64,000 bases of DNA from Psychrobacter sp. TAE2020. Its GTDB lineage: Bacteria > Pseudomonadota > Gammaproteobacteria > Pseudomonadales > Moraxellaceae. A program made the translations under genes and the position numbers. Location: NCBI RefSeq assembly GCF_018919485.1, contig NZ_JAHLMU010000001.1:534655-598654 (forward strand). Direction: 5' to 3'. Under the pieces are notes generated by a model. The model did not search any database, was not told where the DNA came from, and saw only the letters and a list, made by a program, of their open reading frames with translations. Shown one piece after another: positions 43,849 through 53,963 of the stretch (its first letter is position 1; each line of letters starts with the position of its first letter).

Positions 43849-44002
43849 AAATGAGCTTTTTAGAGTTTATTATTTTTAGAGTTTACTAAAAGGCGGATAG
43901 TTTTGATTTAGTGAATGCTCTTATCAACCGGCTTTTAACAGCAAAAAATCGCTCACCATCTCAATAAATAGAAAATGGGGAACGATTTTTGACTAACATA
44001 CT

Positions 44003-44041
44003 GTTATTGAATGATCAGCTATTAAATGATCAGTTATTAGA
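44003..44041. repeat. 15-bp imperfect tandem copies after msrAB
   Basis: GTTATTGAATGATCA (44003-44017) and GCTATTAAATGATCA (44018-44032), followed by a partial third copy. Located just beyond the 3' end of the msrAB gene. Confidence 0.75.
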
Positions 44042-44070
44042 AGACTAGTTACAAAATCGACCCAGTAAGT

Positions 44071-45276
44071 TTAACCGACCGCCTTCACATCGTCAATCCA
44101 GTTACCATAACCCGCTGCTTGCATTTCTGCTAAAGGCACAAAACGCATCGCTGCTGAGTTCATGCAATAGCGCTTGCCAGTAGGTGCTGGACCATCATCA
44201 AATACATGGCCTACATGCGAATCAGCATAACGGCTACGTATTTCAGTACGATTACCAAAAATACCTAAGTCTGCTTTTTCAACAACCATTTCAGCATTTA
44301 GCGGCCGGATGAAGCTTGGCCAGCCAGTACCAGAGTCAAATTGATCACGTGAGGAATATAACGGCTCACCTGATACCACATCAACATACAAACCAGGCTG
44401 TTTATTATCCCAATATTCGTTATCAAAAGCACGTTCAGTACCGTCCTTTTGCGTGACTTTATATTGCATACTACTAAGTGACTTTTTTAGCTCATCTTGG
44501 CTTGGTTTTACAAAGGCATCTGCATTAAAGCCTACGCCAGCTTTAGTGCTTGCCGTTGTCTGCGCCGCACTACTATCAGCGGCAGGTTTAAACTTGGCAA
44601 AATCTAATTCGTAATCTTTGCCATATACGCTTTCGATAAACTGGTAACGACCGGAGTTAAAAGTGTATGCCTTATAGCGTAGCGGGTTCTTTTTATAATA
44701 ATCTTGATGATACTCTTCAGCGGGATAAAAATCGCCGACAGGAACCACTTCAATCACTACTGGTTTCTCATATACTCCAGAAGCCTGTAGCGCCTTCTTA
44801 GCCGCTTCTGCTTGTTGCTGCTCTTGCTTATCATTATAAAAAATAGCGGGACGATATTGAGTACCACGATCTACGAACTGACCCTCACTGTCGGTAGGAT
44901 CTGCAATGCGCCAAAGCGCTTGTAGTAACCCATCGTAGCTAATTTGCTTTGGATCATAATATATCTGCGCCGCTTCAGTGTGGCCAGTACCTCCGGCTGA
45001 TACGGTAGTATAAGTTGGGTTTGCAGACTTACCGCCTGTATAACCTGAGACCACTTCTACTACCCCAGGTATCTTTTCATAACCGGCTTCCACACACCAA
45101 AAGCAACCACCAGCTACAGTTGCCACTGCCAGATTTGGATCAGTAGGCGCATAAGGATTAGCCGCACTAGGGTTCTTTACCGTAGCGCTATTGTCAGCTG
45201 CAGTACAACCGGCATATAGAGCACTAGTGGCTACTAAAGCGATGCCAATTATTTTGGCTTGTGATTTGAATGTCAT
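44071..45276 (-). CDS. msrAB: Bifunctional methionine sulfoxide reductase MsrA-MsrB, lipoprotein
   Basis: Repairs both S- and R-methionine sulfoxides. A lipoprotein signal with lipobox LYAGC lies at about residues 12-24, so the enzyme is envelope-anchored. The MsrA domain follows (about 53-205) with the catalytic [17 protein letters not shown]. The MsrB domain (about 262-395) has [37 protein letters not shown] and the catalytic cysteine in RYCMN. The two zinc CxxC pairs of many MsrB enzymes are absent. No thioredoxin-like domain is fused, unlike the neisserial PilB form. AGGATT precedes the ATG. Confidence 0.93.
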   Translation of the reverse strand: MTFKSQAKIIGIALVATSALYAGCTAADNSATVKNPSAANPYAPTDPNLAVATVAGGCFWCVEAGYEKIPGVVEVVSGYTGGKSANPTYTTVSAGGTGHTEAAQIYYDPKQISYDGLLQALWRIADPTDSEGQFVDRGTQYRPAIFYNDKQEQQQAEAAKKALQASGVYEKPVVIEVVPVGDFYPAEEYHQDYYKKNPLRYKAYTFNSGRYQFIESVYGKDYELDFAKFKPAADSSAAQTTASTKAGVGFNADAFVKPSQDELKKSLSSMQYKVTQKDGTERAFDNEYWDNKQPGLYVDVVSGEPLYSSRDQFDSGTGWPSFIRPLNAEMVVEKADLGIFGNRTEIRSRYADSHVGHVFDDGPAPTGKRYCMNSAAMRFVPLAEMQAAGYGNWIDDVKAVG

Positions 45277-45565
45277 CAGAAAATCCTAATAATGATTTTA
45301 TGTTGCCATTGTAACCCTTAGGTATCACTGAAATATTCCTATTATGTTATATGTTTACAGTATTTAGGCGGTTTTAAAGCTCACAGTTACCTTTAGAATA
45401 CATTACTAATGCTGTCTGACTTTGAAGAATAATTAACTAATAAGCAGTATAGATATTTTATAACAATCCACATTAGTAATTATTTATCTTAATTTATATT
45501 AAGTTATCTTATCTCATGGAGTGAATCATCTCATCGAGCAAAAATTTTTTACTTAGGCTGTTTTT

Positions 45566-47209
45566 TTAACTATTGACACTAGTTTGTAACAAGCGCTTGG
45601 CATAAGGATGCTGCGGATGCTTAAACACTACTTCAGTGGCTCCTGATTCGACGCACATACCGTCTTTTAGCACCATAATATGCTGACATAAAGCTCGCAC
45701 TACTTTTAAGTCGTGGCTAATAAACACATAGCTGATTTGCCGCTGCTGTTGAATTTCGCGTAGTAGATTGACGACGGTTACTTGAGTGGTGCTATCAAGC
45801 GCTGAAGTGGGCTCATCTAGAATCATTAACCGTGGCTGCATCACTAATGCTCTAGCTAGCGCCACTCGTTGCCGTTGACCGCCTGATAACTCATGAGGGT
45901 AACGATGCACAAACTCGCTGGGTAAGTGTACCGTCTCTAAGCTGTCTATAACCGCTTGTATTCGAGCTGCCTTTTCAACACCTTGCACTAATAGCCCTTC
46001 TTCAATGATTTGCATCACTGTCATACGAGGATTGATACTAGCAAATGGATCTTGAAATACCATCTGAATTTGGGCGCGAAATTTGCGTAGCTCGCTGTTA
46101 GACAATAAGGACATATCTTGACCATTGACTATTATCTGACCACTGACCTTAGCTTGATTACTGAGCAGCTGACTTAGAGCCAACGCAATAGTAGTCTTGC
46201 CAGAACCAGACTCTCCAATGATGCCTAATGCTTGTCCTGACGCTAAGCTCATGTCTATGTCTGTTACTGCATCAAACCAGCGCTTGGTCGTGCCAAACAA
46301 GTTTTTTTGCACTGGAAATTGTACTTGTAACTGCTTAACTCGTAGCACTATAGCCGGCTTGTCTGAACTACTCTGCTGGATATCTAATGCTTGACCAAAG
46401 TCTTGCCGCATCAAAGTACGAGTATAGTCGGCTTTTGGATTGGCAAAAACCGCTGCCGTTGTTCCGTGCTCAATAGTCTGCCCTTGACGCATTACGATAA
46501 CTTCATCACTATAGCGCCTAACCAGATTAAGATCATGGCTAATAAGTATCATTGCCATATTATGCTCACGCTTTAAGTCATTGAGCAGCGCCAAAACCTC
46601 ATGTTGCAGGGTCACATCAAGGGCAGTTGTTGGTTCATCAGCAATCAAGATATCCGGCTGCTGCGCTAACGCCATCGCTATCATCACTCGCTGACGCTGA
46701 CCGCCGGAAAGCTCATGCGGATAGCGATTTAGCTTATCTTCAGGGTCAGTAATATTGACGTCGTTTAGCAGCTTAATGGTCTGCATCCGCCATTGTTTTT
46801 TGGCTACGCCCCTCAAGCGCAGCGACTCAGCGATTTGCTTGGCAACCGTATGCAGTGGATTAAGGGCGGTCATCGGCTCTTGAAATATCATGCCGATACG
46901 CTGACCACGGATGGCTCGCAATACCTTATCTCGTGAATCATGGTTAGCTATCGGCAAGGCAAGCATAGTCGACTGCTCTGCTGAACTTGCCAGCTCTACA
47001 TCGCCAGTAACGTTTAGACTCTCAGGTAATAGCCCTAATAACGCTAAGCTAGCAATAGACTTCCCTGATCCTGATTCCCCAACGATAGCCAGCGTTTGGC
47101 CTTGGTGCAGCTGATAACCCAGCTTATCTACTAAGGTCATGCCAGTATTAGTGACGATACTCAGCTCATTCACTGTCAAAATCGGCGCTGTTTTATTATT
47201 TGTCATCAT
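45566..47209 (-). CDS. yejF: Peptide ABC importer ATPase (two fused ABC domains)
   Basis: The ATPase of the YejABEF oligopeptide importer, which in E. coli also imports microcin C. 547 aa carrying two complete ABC domains: Walker A GESGSGKSIASLAL and GESGSGKTTIALAL. Signatures LSGGQRQRVMIAMAL and LSGGQRQRVALARAL are followed by Walker B DEPTTALD and DEPTSALD. The start is placed at ATG 47209 (or 47206), immediately after the yejE stop; the longer frame would run back into yejE. Last gene of the unit. Confidence 0.94.
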   Translation of the reverse strand: MMTNNKTAPILTVNELSIVTNTGMTLVDKLGYQLHQGQTLAIVGESGSGKSIASLALLGLLPESLNVTGDVELASSAEQSTMLALPIANHDSRDKVLRAIRGQRIGMIFQEPMTALNPLHTVAKQIAESLRLRGVAKKQWRMQTIKLLNDVNITDPEDKLNRYPHELSGGQRQRVMIAMALAQQPDILIADEPTTALDVTLQHEVLALLNDLKREHNMAMILISHDLNLVRRYSDEVIVMRQGQTIEHGTTAAVFANPKADYTRTLMRQDFGQALDIQQSSSDKPAIVLRVKQLQVQFPVQKNLFGTTKRWFDAVTDIDMSLASGQALGIIGESGSGKTTIALALSQLLSNQAKVSGQIIVNGQDMSLLSNSELRKFRAQIQMVFQDPFASINPRMTVMQIIEEGLLVQGVEKAARIQAVIDSLETVHLPSEFVHRYPHELSGGQRQRVALARALVMQPRLMILDEPTSALDSTTQVTVVNLLREIQQQRQISYVFISHDLKVVRALCQHIMVLKDGMCVESGATEVVFKHPQHPYAKRLLQTSVNS

Positions 47210-47210
47210 A

Positions 47211-48299
47211 TTAACCGCGCCTCGGATCAAACGCATCACGTAGCGCTTCGCCAATAAAGATTAGCAACGATAAAATAAAGGTCAAACTAAAGAATCCTGA
47301 TAACGCCAGCCAAGGAGCGTCTAAGTTGTTTTTACCTTGTACCATCAGCTCCCCTAGCGAGGGTGAACCTGGTGGCAGACCATATCCTAAAAAGTCTAAG
47401 GCGGTCAGGGCAATGATATTAGCGGTTAAAATAAAGGGCAGTTGCGATAAGCTCGATGCCAGTGCATTAGGTAAGATATGTCGCCACATGATTTGGCTAT
47501 CGGCGACTCCTAAGTTACGCGCCGCCCGCACATAATCAAAATTACGTGCGCGTAAAAACTCAGCACGCACTAAGCCAACTAGTCCCATCCAACCGAATAG
47601 CAGCATTAACGCAAATAATACGCTGATACTAGGACTGAATAAGCTGACCAAAATTATAATCATAAATAGCTGTGGCATACCGCCCCAGACTTCCATAAAG
47701 CGCTGGCCTGCCAAATCCACCCAACCGCCATAATAGCCTTGAATAGCCCCTACGATAATCCCAATCAATGCTCCTACTAAAGTCAGAGCTAAACCGAATA
47801 ATAAGGATACCCGCATACCATAAAGTATCCGTGCCAGCACATCACGACCTTGATCATCAGTGCCTAACCAGTTCTGGCTATTGGGCGCGGCTGGATAAGG
47901 AATCGCTAGTTCGACATTGGGCGTTTGGTCAGCGAAGGCGATAATCGGCATAACATAATAGCCTTTAGCATTGATTAACGCTTGTACCGCTGGATCTTTA
48001 TAATTAGTCTCAGTTTCAAAAATACCACCAAAGGTAGTCTCAGGGTAAGCCTTAGCTACTGGAAAGTAATAACTGTTGTCATACTGCACTAACAAAGGCT
48101 TATCGTTAGCAATCACATTAGCGGCCATACAAATAATAAATATTAAGCTAAAAACCACTAACGATATAACACCTAAGCGATTATTACCGAAGCGTTTGAG
48201 ACGAGCTTGCCAGATTGGGTTTAGGCGTGGCTTTTTTGATTTAGGCTCTTGCTTGCCTATAGTATCGCTACTAGTAGGTGGTATTTGCGCATTAGACAT
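47211..48299 (-). CDS. yejE: Peptide ABC importer permease YejE
   Basis: A 362-aa inner-membrane permease of the OppC class. A cytoplasmic Pro/Lys-rich N-terminus precedes the first helix (GVISLVVFSLIFIICMAANVIA). The periplasmic loop has LGTDDQGRDVLARILYG, a signature of DppC/OppC permeases. The coupling motif DYVRAARNLGVADSQIMWRHILPNA is the EAA loop. Its start overlaps the yejB stop by one base, and yejF begins one base after its stop. Confidence 0.94.
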   Translation of the reverse strand: MSNAQIPPTSSDTIGKQEPKSKKPRLNPIWQARLKRFGNNRLGVISLVVFSLIFIICMAANVIANDKPLLVQYDNSYYFPVAKAYPETTFGGIFETETNYKDPAVQALINAKGYYVMPIIAFADQTPNVELAIPYPAAPNSQNWLGTDDQGRDVLARILYGMRVSLLFGLALTLVGALIGIIVGAIQGYYGGWVDLAGQRFMEVWGGMPQLFMIIILVSLFSPSISVLFALMLLFGWMGLVGLVRAEFLRARNFDYVRAARNLGVADSQIMWRHILPNALASSLSQLPFILTANIIALTALDFLGYGLPPGSPSLGELMVQGKNNLDAPWLALSGFFSLTFILSLLIFIGEALRDAFDPRRG

Positions 48300-49369
48300 T
48301 AGCGCCCCTCAAAATCAATACGTGGATCTATCAAGTGATAACTTAGGTCACTAATCAGCTGCAATAATAGACCTAATAAAGTAAAGATGAATAAAGTACC
48401 AAAGATCACTGGATAATCACGCTGTTGGATAGCCTCAAAGCCTAGCAGCCCTAGCCCATCTAGCTTAAAGATAATCTCAATGAGAAAATTGCCAGCAAAG
48501 AAAATACCGACGATAGCCGCTGGAATACCAGCAATGATAATCAACATAGCATTACGAAATACGTGGCCATATAACACTTGGCGCTCTGCTAAACCTTTGG
48601 CACGAGCCGTCAATACATACTGCTTGCCCAGCTCTTCTAAAAAGCTAAATTTCGTCAAATAAGTAAGGCCTGCAAAGCCGCCAACTGTACTAGCCAGCAA
48701 CGGCAAAGCTAAATGCCAAAAATAATCTTTTATTTTGCCAAGCGCTGAGAGTTGATCAAAATTCTCTGAAGTCAGCCCTTGTAGCGGAAAGATATTCCAG
48801 TAGCTACCACCGGCAAAAAAAACTAGTAAAATAACCGCAAACACAAACACAGGTATCGCATGACCGATCGCCAATAGCATCGCCGTCACTTTATCAATAG
48901 ACGAGCCATGATGCATGGCCTTGTATACCCCTAACGGAATAGCTATTAGGTAAATCAGTAAAGTACTCCACAGTCCAAGCGAGATTGACACGGGTAGCTT
49001 CTCTATAATCAGCTCAGTCACTGATTGACCCTTAAAGAATGACTCACCAAAATCTAAGCGAGCATAATTCTTCAGCATTAACCAAAAGCGTTCTGGCGCT
49101 GACTTATCAAAGCCATACTGGGCATTAATAGCAGCGATCATCTCCTCTGATAGACCACGTGTTCCTTGATAAGTACTACTATTAGCACCAGAGCTACCCG
49201 CACCTACACTGCCATTAAGCGCATTATCTTTGGCTCCTTGCTCAATAAGAGCCAGTTGCTGCTCCACTGGGCCACCGGGAGCAGCTTGCACGATGACAAA
49301 GTTTGCCAATAATATCAAAAACAGCGTCGGTAATATCAGCAGTAGTCTCTTTAAGATATAACGACCCAT
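48299..49369 (-). CDS. yejB: Peptide ABC importer permease YejB
   Basis: A 356-aa inner-membrane permease of the OppB class with about six helices. The opening RYILKRLLLILPTLFLILLANFVIVQAAPGGPVEQ is characteristic of YejB. The EAA loop is QYVLTARAKGLAERQVLYGHVFRNAM. A Gly/Ser/Asn-rich insertion (residues 50-70) sits in the first periplasmic loop. AGGAAG precedes the ATG. Translationally coupled to yejE. Confidence 0.94.
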   Translation of the reverse strand: MGRYILKRLLLILPTLFLILLANFVIVQAAPGGPVEQQLALIEQGAKDNALNGSVGAGSSGANSSTYQGTRGLSEEMIAAINAQYGFDKSAPERFWLMLKNYARLDFGESFFKGQSVTELIIEKLPVSISLGLWSTLLIYLIAIPLGVYKAMHHGSSIDKVTAMLLAIGHAIPVFVFAVILLVFFAGGSYWNIFPLQGLTSENFDQLSALGKIKDYFWHLALPLLASTVGGFAGLTYLTKFSFLEELGKQYVLTARAKGLAERQVLYGHVFRNAMLIIIAGIPAAIVGIFFAGNFLIEIIFKLDGLGLLGFEAIQQRDYPVIFGTLFIFTLLGLLLQLISDLSYHLIDPRIDFEGR

Positions 49370-49453
49370 AATGGCAACTTCCTGACCGGAAAATAGAGGA
49401 GAGAAATAGCAGACTACTCAATAATTCTACACATAACCTTACATAACATAGAA

Positions 49454-50233
49454 CTAAAAATTATTTTTCAGCTCACGTAGTGCGGCAAATACCGTTAATG
49501 GCTCTTCGTCGGCAATAGTCATTTGCGCTTGCACCCCTGCTATTACGCTAGCTTCTTTTACTCGCAGGAACACATTGATGGCCCGCTCATGCTCCAAAGT
49601 GACTGGCAAAGTCGGTACACCTTGCGCGGTTTGCTGTTCAGCTTGTGCTAGCGCTTGCTGTATGGCTACATTTTCCGGCTCAATAATTAAGGCAAAACGT
49701 AAGTTATTAGCAGTGTATTCGTGCGCTGGGTACAATAAAGTTTCAGCCGGCAACTCATCGATGCGCTTAAAGCTCTGGTACAGCTGCTCGATAGTGCCAG
49801 TGAATACTCGACCACAGCCGCCACTAAATAGAGTATCACCACAGAAACAATGCTTTTGATTATCAATGTCTAAGATATAAGCAATATGGCTGTTAGTGTG
49901 TCCTGAGATATCCCAAACTTGTGCTGAGCAGCCCCAAGCACTTACTGTGCTACCATCTTTGATAGTTTGATCTTCCTCCACCCCATGCTCACTGTGTGCC
50001 ACGATATGAGTCATTGGAAAGTGCTCTTGCAGCTCCATCACGCCGCCAGTATGATCGAAATGATGATGAGTGGTCCAAATTGAAGTCAGCTCAAGTCCCT
50101 GCTGTTCCATATAGGTGACTACCGGAGCCGATTGACCAGGATCAATCACAATAGCTTGTTTATTGTTCTTATTGATCAATGTCCAAATATAATTGTCATT
50201 AAAAGCTTTAATGGGATGAATTTCAATACTCAT
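49454..50233 (-). CDS. gloB: Hydroxyacylglutathione hydrolase (glyoxalase II)
   Basis: Hydrolyses S-lactoylglutathione to D-lactate and glutathione, ending the glyoxalase detoxification of methylglyoxal. 259 aa of the metallo-beta-lactamase fold. The binuclear metal motif is WTTHHHFDHTGG near 54-65. HTNSHIAYIL, FCGDTLFSGGCGRVFTG and LYPAHEYTANNLRFA supply the remaining metal and substrate residues. AAGGA precedes the ATG. It sits between yejA and yejBEF on the same strand, an odd location. Confidence 0.95.
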   Translation of the reverse strand: MSIEIHPIKAFNDNYIWTLINKNNKQAIVIDPGQSAPVVTYMEQQGLELTSIWTTHHHFDHTGGVMELQEHFPMTHIVAHSEHGVEEDQTIKDGSTVSAWGCSAQVWDISGHTNSHIAYILDIDNQKHCFCGDTLFSGGCGRVFTGTIEQLYQSFKRIDELPAETLLYPAHEYTANNLRFALIIEPENVAIQQALAQAEQQTAQGVPTLPVTLEHERAINVFLRVKEASVIAGVQAQMTIADEEPLTVFAALRELKNNF

Positions 50234-50373
50234 AGTAAATCCTTGTTATTAGCAACTGTCTTTAGTTTTTATCCGCAACCATCGCTTTAAGCTGAACGGG
50301 TTTGGTCAACTGAGCTTGATTGAGGTTAATTTAAAATTATAAATAGTGACTTATCCTAGCTAATAACTTAAAT

Positions 50374-50409
50374 ATCATAAATAGCTTTAAGGTCATAGAT
50401 AGCTTTAAC
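50374..50409. repeat. Two 18-bp imperfect tandem copies between yejA and gloB
   Basis: ATCATAAATAGCTTTAAG and GTCATAGATAGCTTTAAC stand head to tail in the 207-bp gap between yejA and gloB. Confidence 0.75.
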
Positions 50410-50440
50410 TTTTTAAATACCTTTTATATCTTAGACTAGT

Positions 50441-52270
50441 TTAACGCCCTAAATACTTGTCTACTTTTGCCTCGGCAGCTTTATCTGCCCACCAGTAATC
50501 TATGCCCACAGCATTAGTCGGTAGGGCGGCATGACGGTATTGTTTCCAATAAGCCACGTTAGTGCCTGACTTACCATATAACGGCACTAAATAATGACCG
50601 GCACGAAGTAGACGGTCGAGCACGTGAGTATATACAATAATCTCATCACGGCTTTTGGCATCTGCAAGCGCTTTGGTCACTTGATCTATCGCCTTATTGT
50701 TGATGCCTATAGTGTTGTTATTGCCAACTTGCTCAGCGGCGGCGCTGCCCCAATAGCTAGCTTGCTCGGCACCAGGCGATAAGCTCTGAGCAAACACATC
50801 TACAGTCATATCATAATCATAGCTACGCATACGCTCATAGTATTGTGGCCCATCTACTTGGCGTAGCTTGGTATCGAACCCTAAACGCTCAATATTACGA
50901 ATGTAAGGTAGTAATACTCGGCTTAAGGTATCACCAGTCATCAGTATTTCAATCTGCGCCGGCTTACCATCAGGTTGATATAGTTTCATATCCTCGTAAT
51001 AGAACCCTGCCGATAATAATAACTGCCGAGCCTTTAATAGTCCCTGGCGATTAAAGCCAGTGCCATCACTAGTAGGTAGTTGCCACGCCTCCAATACGCC
51101 CTGCCGCTGTATAGGCTCAAGCTCAGACAACAATGGGCTGATTACTTTCATCTCCGCCTCTGATGGCGTACCTAAAGCGGCTAGCTCCGAACCATGAAAG
51201 AAGCTTTGCAAGCGCTCATATTGATCATGAAATAGGGTTTTATTCATCCATTCAAAATCGTAAGCAGCACTCAAAGCCTGACGCACACGGATATCTTGAA
51301 AAAGGGGCCGACGCATATTCATAATCAGACCTTGCATCGGTACTGGATTTTGACTGCTAATGGCTTCTTTATCGATCATGCCGGCGGTTACTGCCGGGAA
51401 ATTATAACCGGTAGCCCAGTTAGAGGCTTTATTCTCCGGACGAAAACGATATTGACCTGATTTAAAGCCTTCAAAGGCAATCTCGTCGCTTTGATAATAG
51501 ACAAACTTAATCCTATCAAAGTTATATCGTCCACGATTGACCATCAAGTTCCGACCCCAATAGTTAGGATCACGCACATAACTGACTGAACGCCCTGCTT
51601 CTACTCGACCTAACTTATAAGGGCCACTACCCATCAAAGGCGTGAGACTAATTTTTTCAAAATTAGCATCAATCGACGACTTAGCAAATACTGGAAACTG
51701 ACCGACCGTTAACAGAATTTCCTTATTATCACTGGAGACAAAGGTGAACTTCACTCGCTGCTTATCGACGATTTGAATCTCTTTAATATCACCTAAATAG
51801 CTGCGAATAAACATCGGGCCTTTGGTTAGCAGCGCCTCATAAGTTGCCTTTACATCGGCACTAGTCACTGGCGTGCCATCCCAAAAGCGCGCACTTGGAT
51901 CGACATGATAAATAATCCAGCTGGTATCATCAGGGTCATAAGTGACTTTATTGGCTAACTGCGGATACATAGTAAAGGCTTCGTTTAACGAGCCCGTCAT
52001 TAAGGTATCGTAAAGATAGTCAGTACCTATCATCGCCACCCCAGTGGTCATCCACTTATTGGCGGCATTGAAAGTGCCACGCGCATCAAGCGATAGCGTA
52101 CCACCAGTTGGTGCTTTAGGATTAGCATAGGGCATATAAGGGACATCTACATATTTAGCAGTACTATTGTGCCCAAGCGCCGTAATAGTAATAGACTTGG
52201 CTATACTAGCTGGTATCCAGCCGATAGCCACACTCAATAGCACTGTTTTTAGTAGAATATTTTTTATCAT
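50441..52270 (-). CDS. yejA: Extracellular solute-binding protein YejA
   Basis: Periplasmic oligopeptide-binding protein feeding YejBEF. 609 aa with a standard signal peptide (MIKNILLKTVLLSVAIGWIPASIA). YejA-type SBP_bac_5 signatures include HNSTAKYVDVPYMPYANPKAPTGG, YDPDDTSWIIYHVDPSARFWDGTPVTSADV and LGRVEAGRSVSYVRDPNYWGR. The C-terminus includes YVPLYGKSG-like sequence (HYLVPLYGKSG). It is the first gene of the yej cluster, separated from yejB by gloB. Confidence 0.93.
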   Translation of the reverse strand: MIKNILLKTVLLSVAIGWIPASIAKSITITALGHNSTAKYVDVPYMPYANPKAPTGGTLSLDARGTFNAANKWMTTGVAMIGTDYLYDTLMTGSLNEAFTMYPQLANKVTYDPDDTSWIIYHVDPSARFWDGTPVTSADVKATYEALLTKGPMFIRSYLGDIKEIQIVDKQRVKFTFVSSDNKEILLTVGQFPVFAKSSIDANFEKISLTPLMGSGPYKLGRVEAGRSVSYVRDPNYWGRNLMVNRGRYNFDRIKFVYYQSDEIAFEGFKSGQYRFRPENKASNWATGYNFPAVTAGMIDKEAISSQNPVPMQGLIMNMRRPLFQDIRVRQALSAAYDFEWMNKTLFHDQYERLQSFFHGSELAALGTPSEAEMKVISPLLSELEPIQRQGVLEAWQLPTSDGTGFNRQGLLKARQLLLSAGFYYEDMKLYQPDGKPAQIEILMTGDTLSRVLLPYIRNIERLGFDTKLRQVDGPQYYERMRSYDYDMTVDVFAQSLSPGAEQASYWGSAAAEQVGNNNTIGINNKAIDQVTKALADAKSRDEIIVYTHVLDRLLRAGHYLVPLYGKSGTNVAYWKQYRHAALPTNAVGIDYWWADKAAEAKVDKYLGR

Positions 52271-52548
52271 GGTTAGTGTCGTAACTTATTATCACCAGCA
52301 GTATGAAAGCAAATTTATATAGCAAGTTACTTTAGCTGCTGACTAAAAATATTTGAATTACAAAAATTTATCATAACAAACTTCGCTTTTTTAACCTAAT
52401 GCTTTACGAAGATGAGCTTAGCAAGCGATCCGTTCAGCAGACAGTATTCGGTAATACAGGGTTTATGATTGCCCACACTATGCTTATCTTATTGCCACAC
52501 TGTGCCAAGCTTTTGATGTCACATTTTTAGGGTTAATGCTTTGATAGC

Positions 52549-52576
52549 AAGTTTTTTATAGTAAGTTTTTTATAGT
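52549..52576. repeat. Two exact tandem 14-bp copies after serC
   Basis: AAGTTTTTTATAGT is repeated exactly at 52549-52562 and 52563-52576 and partly again. It lies directly beyond the serC terminator. Confidence 0.9.
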
Positions 52577-52587
52577 AAGTACTACTG

Positions 52588-52622
52588 CAAAAAAAGGCGC
52601 AGTCATTAGCAACTACGCCTTT
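52588..52622 (-). terminator. Terminator of serC
   Basis: On the minus strand AAGGCG(T)AGT / ACT(G)CGCCTT with an 8-base loop, followed by a T-run. Confidence 0.88.
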
Positions 52623-52646
52623 AGTAGAGGTAAACCACTTTAGCTA

Positions 52647-53774
52647 TTAACCATACTTTTTTTCAAAGGCTTTCATAAAGTCTACCAGCAGCTGTACCCA
52701 TTGCAGCGGTACTGCATTATAAATACTAGCACGCATACCGCCAACTTCACGATGGCCTTTTAGGCTTAGCAGTCCCGCCTGCTCTGACTCCTCAAGGAAT
52801 ACTTTATCAAGAGTGCTATCAGCTAAAGTAAAAGGCACGTTCATGATAGAGCGATACTCAGGGGCTATTGCATTATGGTAGAACTCGCTGTTGTCTATAG
52901 CATCATAAAGCAATGCGGCTTTTTGTTGATTGATTTTACCGATAGCTTCAACCCCACCTTGCTCTTCCAACCAATCAAAGACGAGACCCGCTAGATACCA
53001 AGAATAAGTCGCTGGCGTATTCGACATTGATTCTTTTTCTACTTGATGCTCATAGTTAAGCAGTAGTGGACACCAGTCGCTTGCTTGCCCTAATAAGTCT
53101 TCACGAATAATAATAATAACTAGACCTGCTGGGCCAATATTCTTTTGTGCGCCAGCGTAAATCATCCCAAACTTAGAGACGTCAATCGGCTGCGACAAGA
53201 TACATGACGACATATCGACAATCAGCGGTACGTCGACTTGTGGCGGCTCAAATATTTGCAGACCATGGATAGTTTCGTTAGCACAATAGTGAAAATAAGC
53301 GGCATCTTTAGTAGTATTCCATGAGCTGCGTGCAGGCACATCAGTGAAATTATGATCTTTACCGGTTGCTACTAAATTGACTTCACCTAGACCCAATTTG
53401 GCGTAGCGTTGGGCTTCTTTGATCGCTTTGGCTGACCAAGTACCCGTAGTTAAGTAATCTGCACGTTTACCATTAAGTAAGTTCAAAGGAATAGCAGAGA
53501 ACTGTAGACTACCGCCACCTTGTAAAAATAATACTTTATAGTTATCAGGTATTTGCATTAGCGAGCGTAGTTTGGCTTCGGCTTTTTCGGTGATTGCCAA
53601 ATACTCTTTACTGCGATGGCTCACTTCCATCACTGATACCCCGCGACCTTGCCAATCTAACAACTCATCTTGGGCCCGCTGCAATACTTCAGTAGGTAAA
53701 GTTGCAGGACCAGCGCTAAAGTTAGGGACTCGATGAACAGCAGCTTTGTTATCAGTAGTTATATCAGTAGTCAT
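52647..53774 (-). CDS. serC: Phosphoserine aminotransferase
   Basis: PLP enzyme of serine synthesis and of pyridoxal phosphate synthesis in bacteria with the DXP-dependent route. 375 aa. The family opening is VPNFSAGPATLPTEVLQRAQ, and EVSHRSKEY is conserved. The PLP-binding lysine is in MIYAGAQKNIGPAGL near residue 210. The conserved MNVPFTL and GMRASIYNA are near the end. A GGACT ribosome site precedes the ATG. Confidence 0.96.
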   Translation of the reverse strand: MTTDITTDNKAAVHRVPNFSAGPATLPTEVLQRAQDELLDWQGRGVSVMEVSHRSKEYLAITEKAEAKLRSLMQIPDNYKVLFLQGGGSLQFSAIPLNLLNGKRADYLTTGTWSAKAIKEAQRYAKLGLGEVNLVATGKDHNFTDVPARSSWNTTKDAAYFHYCANETIHGLQIFEPPQVDVPLIVDMSSCILSQPIDVSKFGMIYAGAQKNIGPAGLVIIIIREDLLGQASDWCPLLLNYEHQVEKESMSNTPATYSWYLAGLVFDWLEEQGGVEAIGKINQQKAALLYDAIDNSEFYHNAIAPEYRSIMNVPFTLADSTLDKVFLEESEQAGLLSLKGHREVGGMRASIYNAVPLQWVQLLVDFMKAFEKKYG

Positions 53775-53963
53775 ATAGGTAGTCCTTAATATAATAGATT
53801 TTAGGTGGTAAAGTGAGAACAGTGATAGTTAAAGTTACAGGGTTTGAGTGCTAGTGCCGATTATCTAATCTAAATATATACTAATCTCAGCTCAAAGCGT
53901 CACAATGACAGCTGCCCGTTGTTGATGCTCTGAGCATTCTTAATGCTCTTAACGCCCCTAACA

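Larger units (their letters stand above)
52271..52646. other. Intergenic region serC to yejA
   Basis: 376 bases. The right part holds the serC terminator and a 14-bp tandem duplication; the left part is the presumed yejA promoter. No gene seen. Confidence 0.55.
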
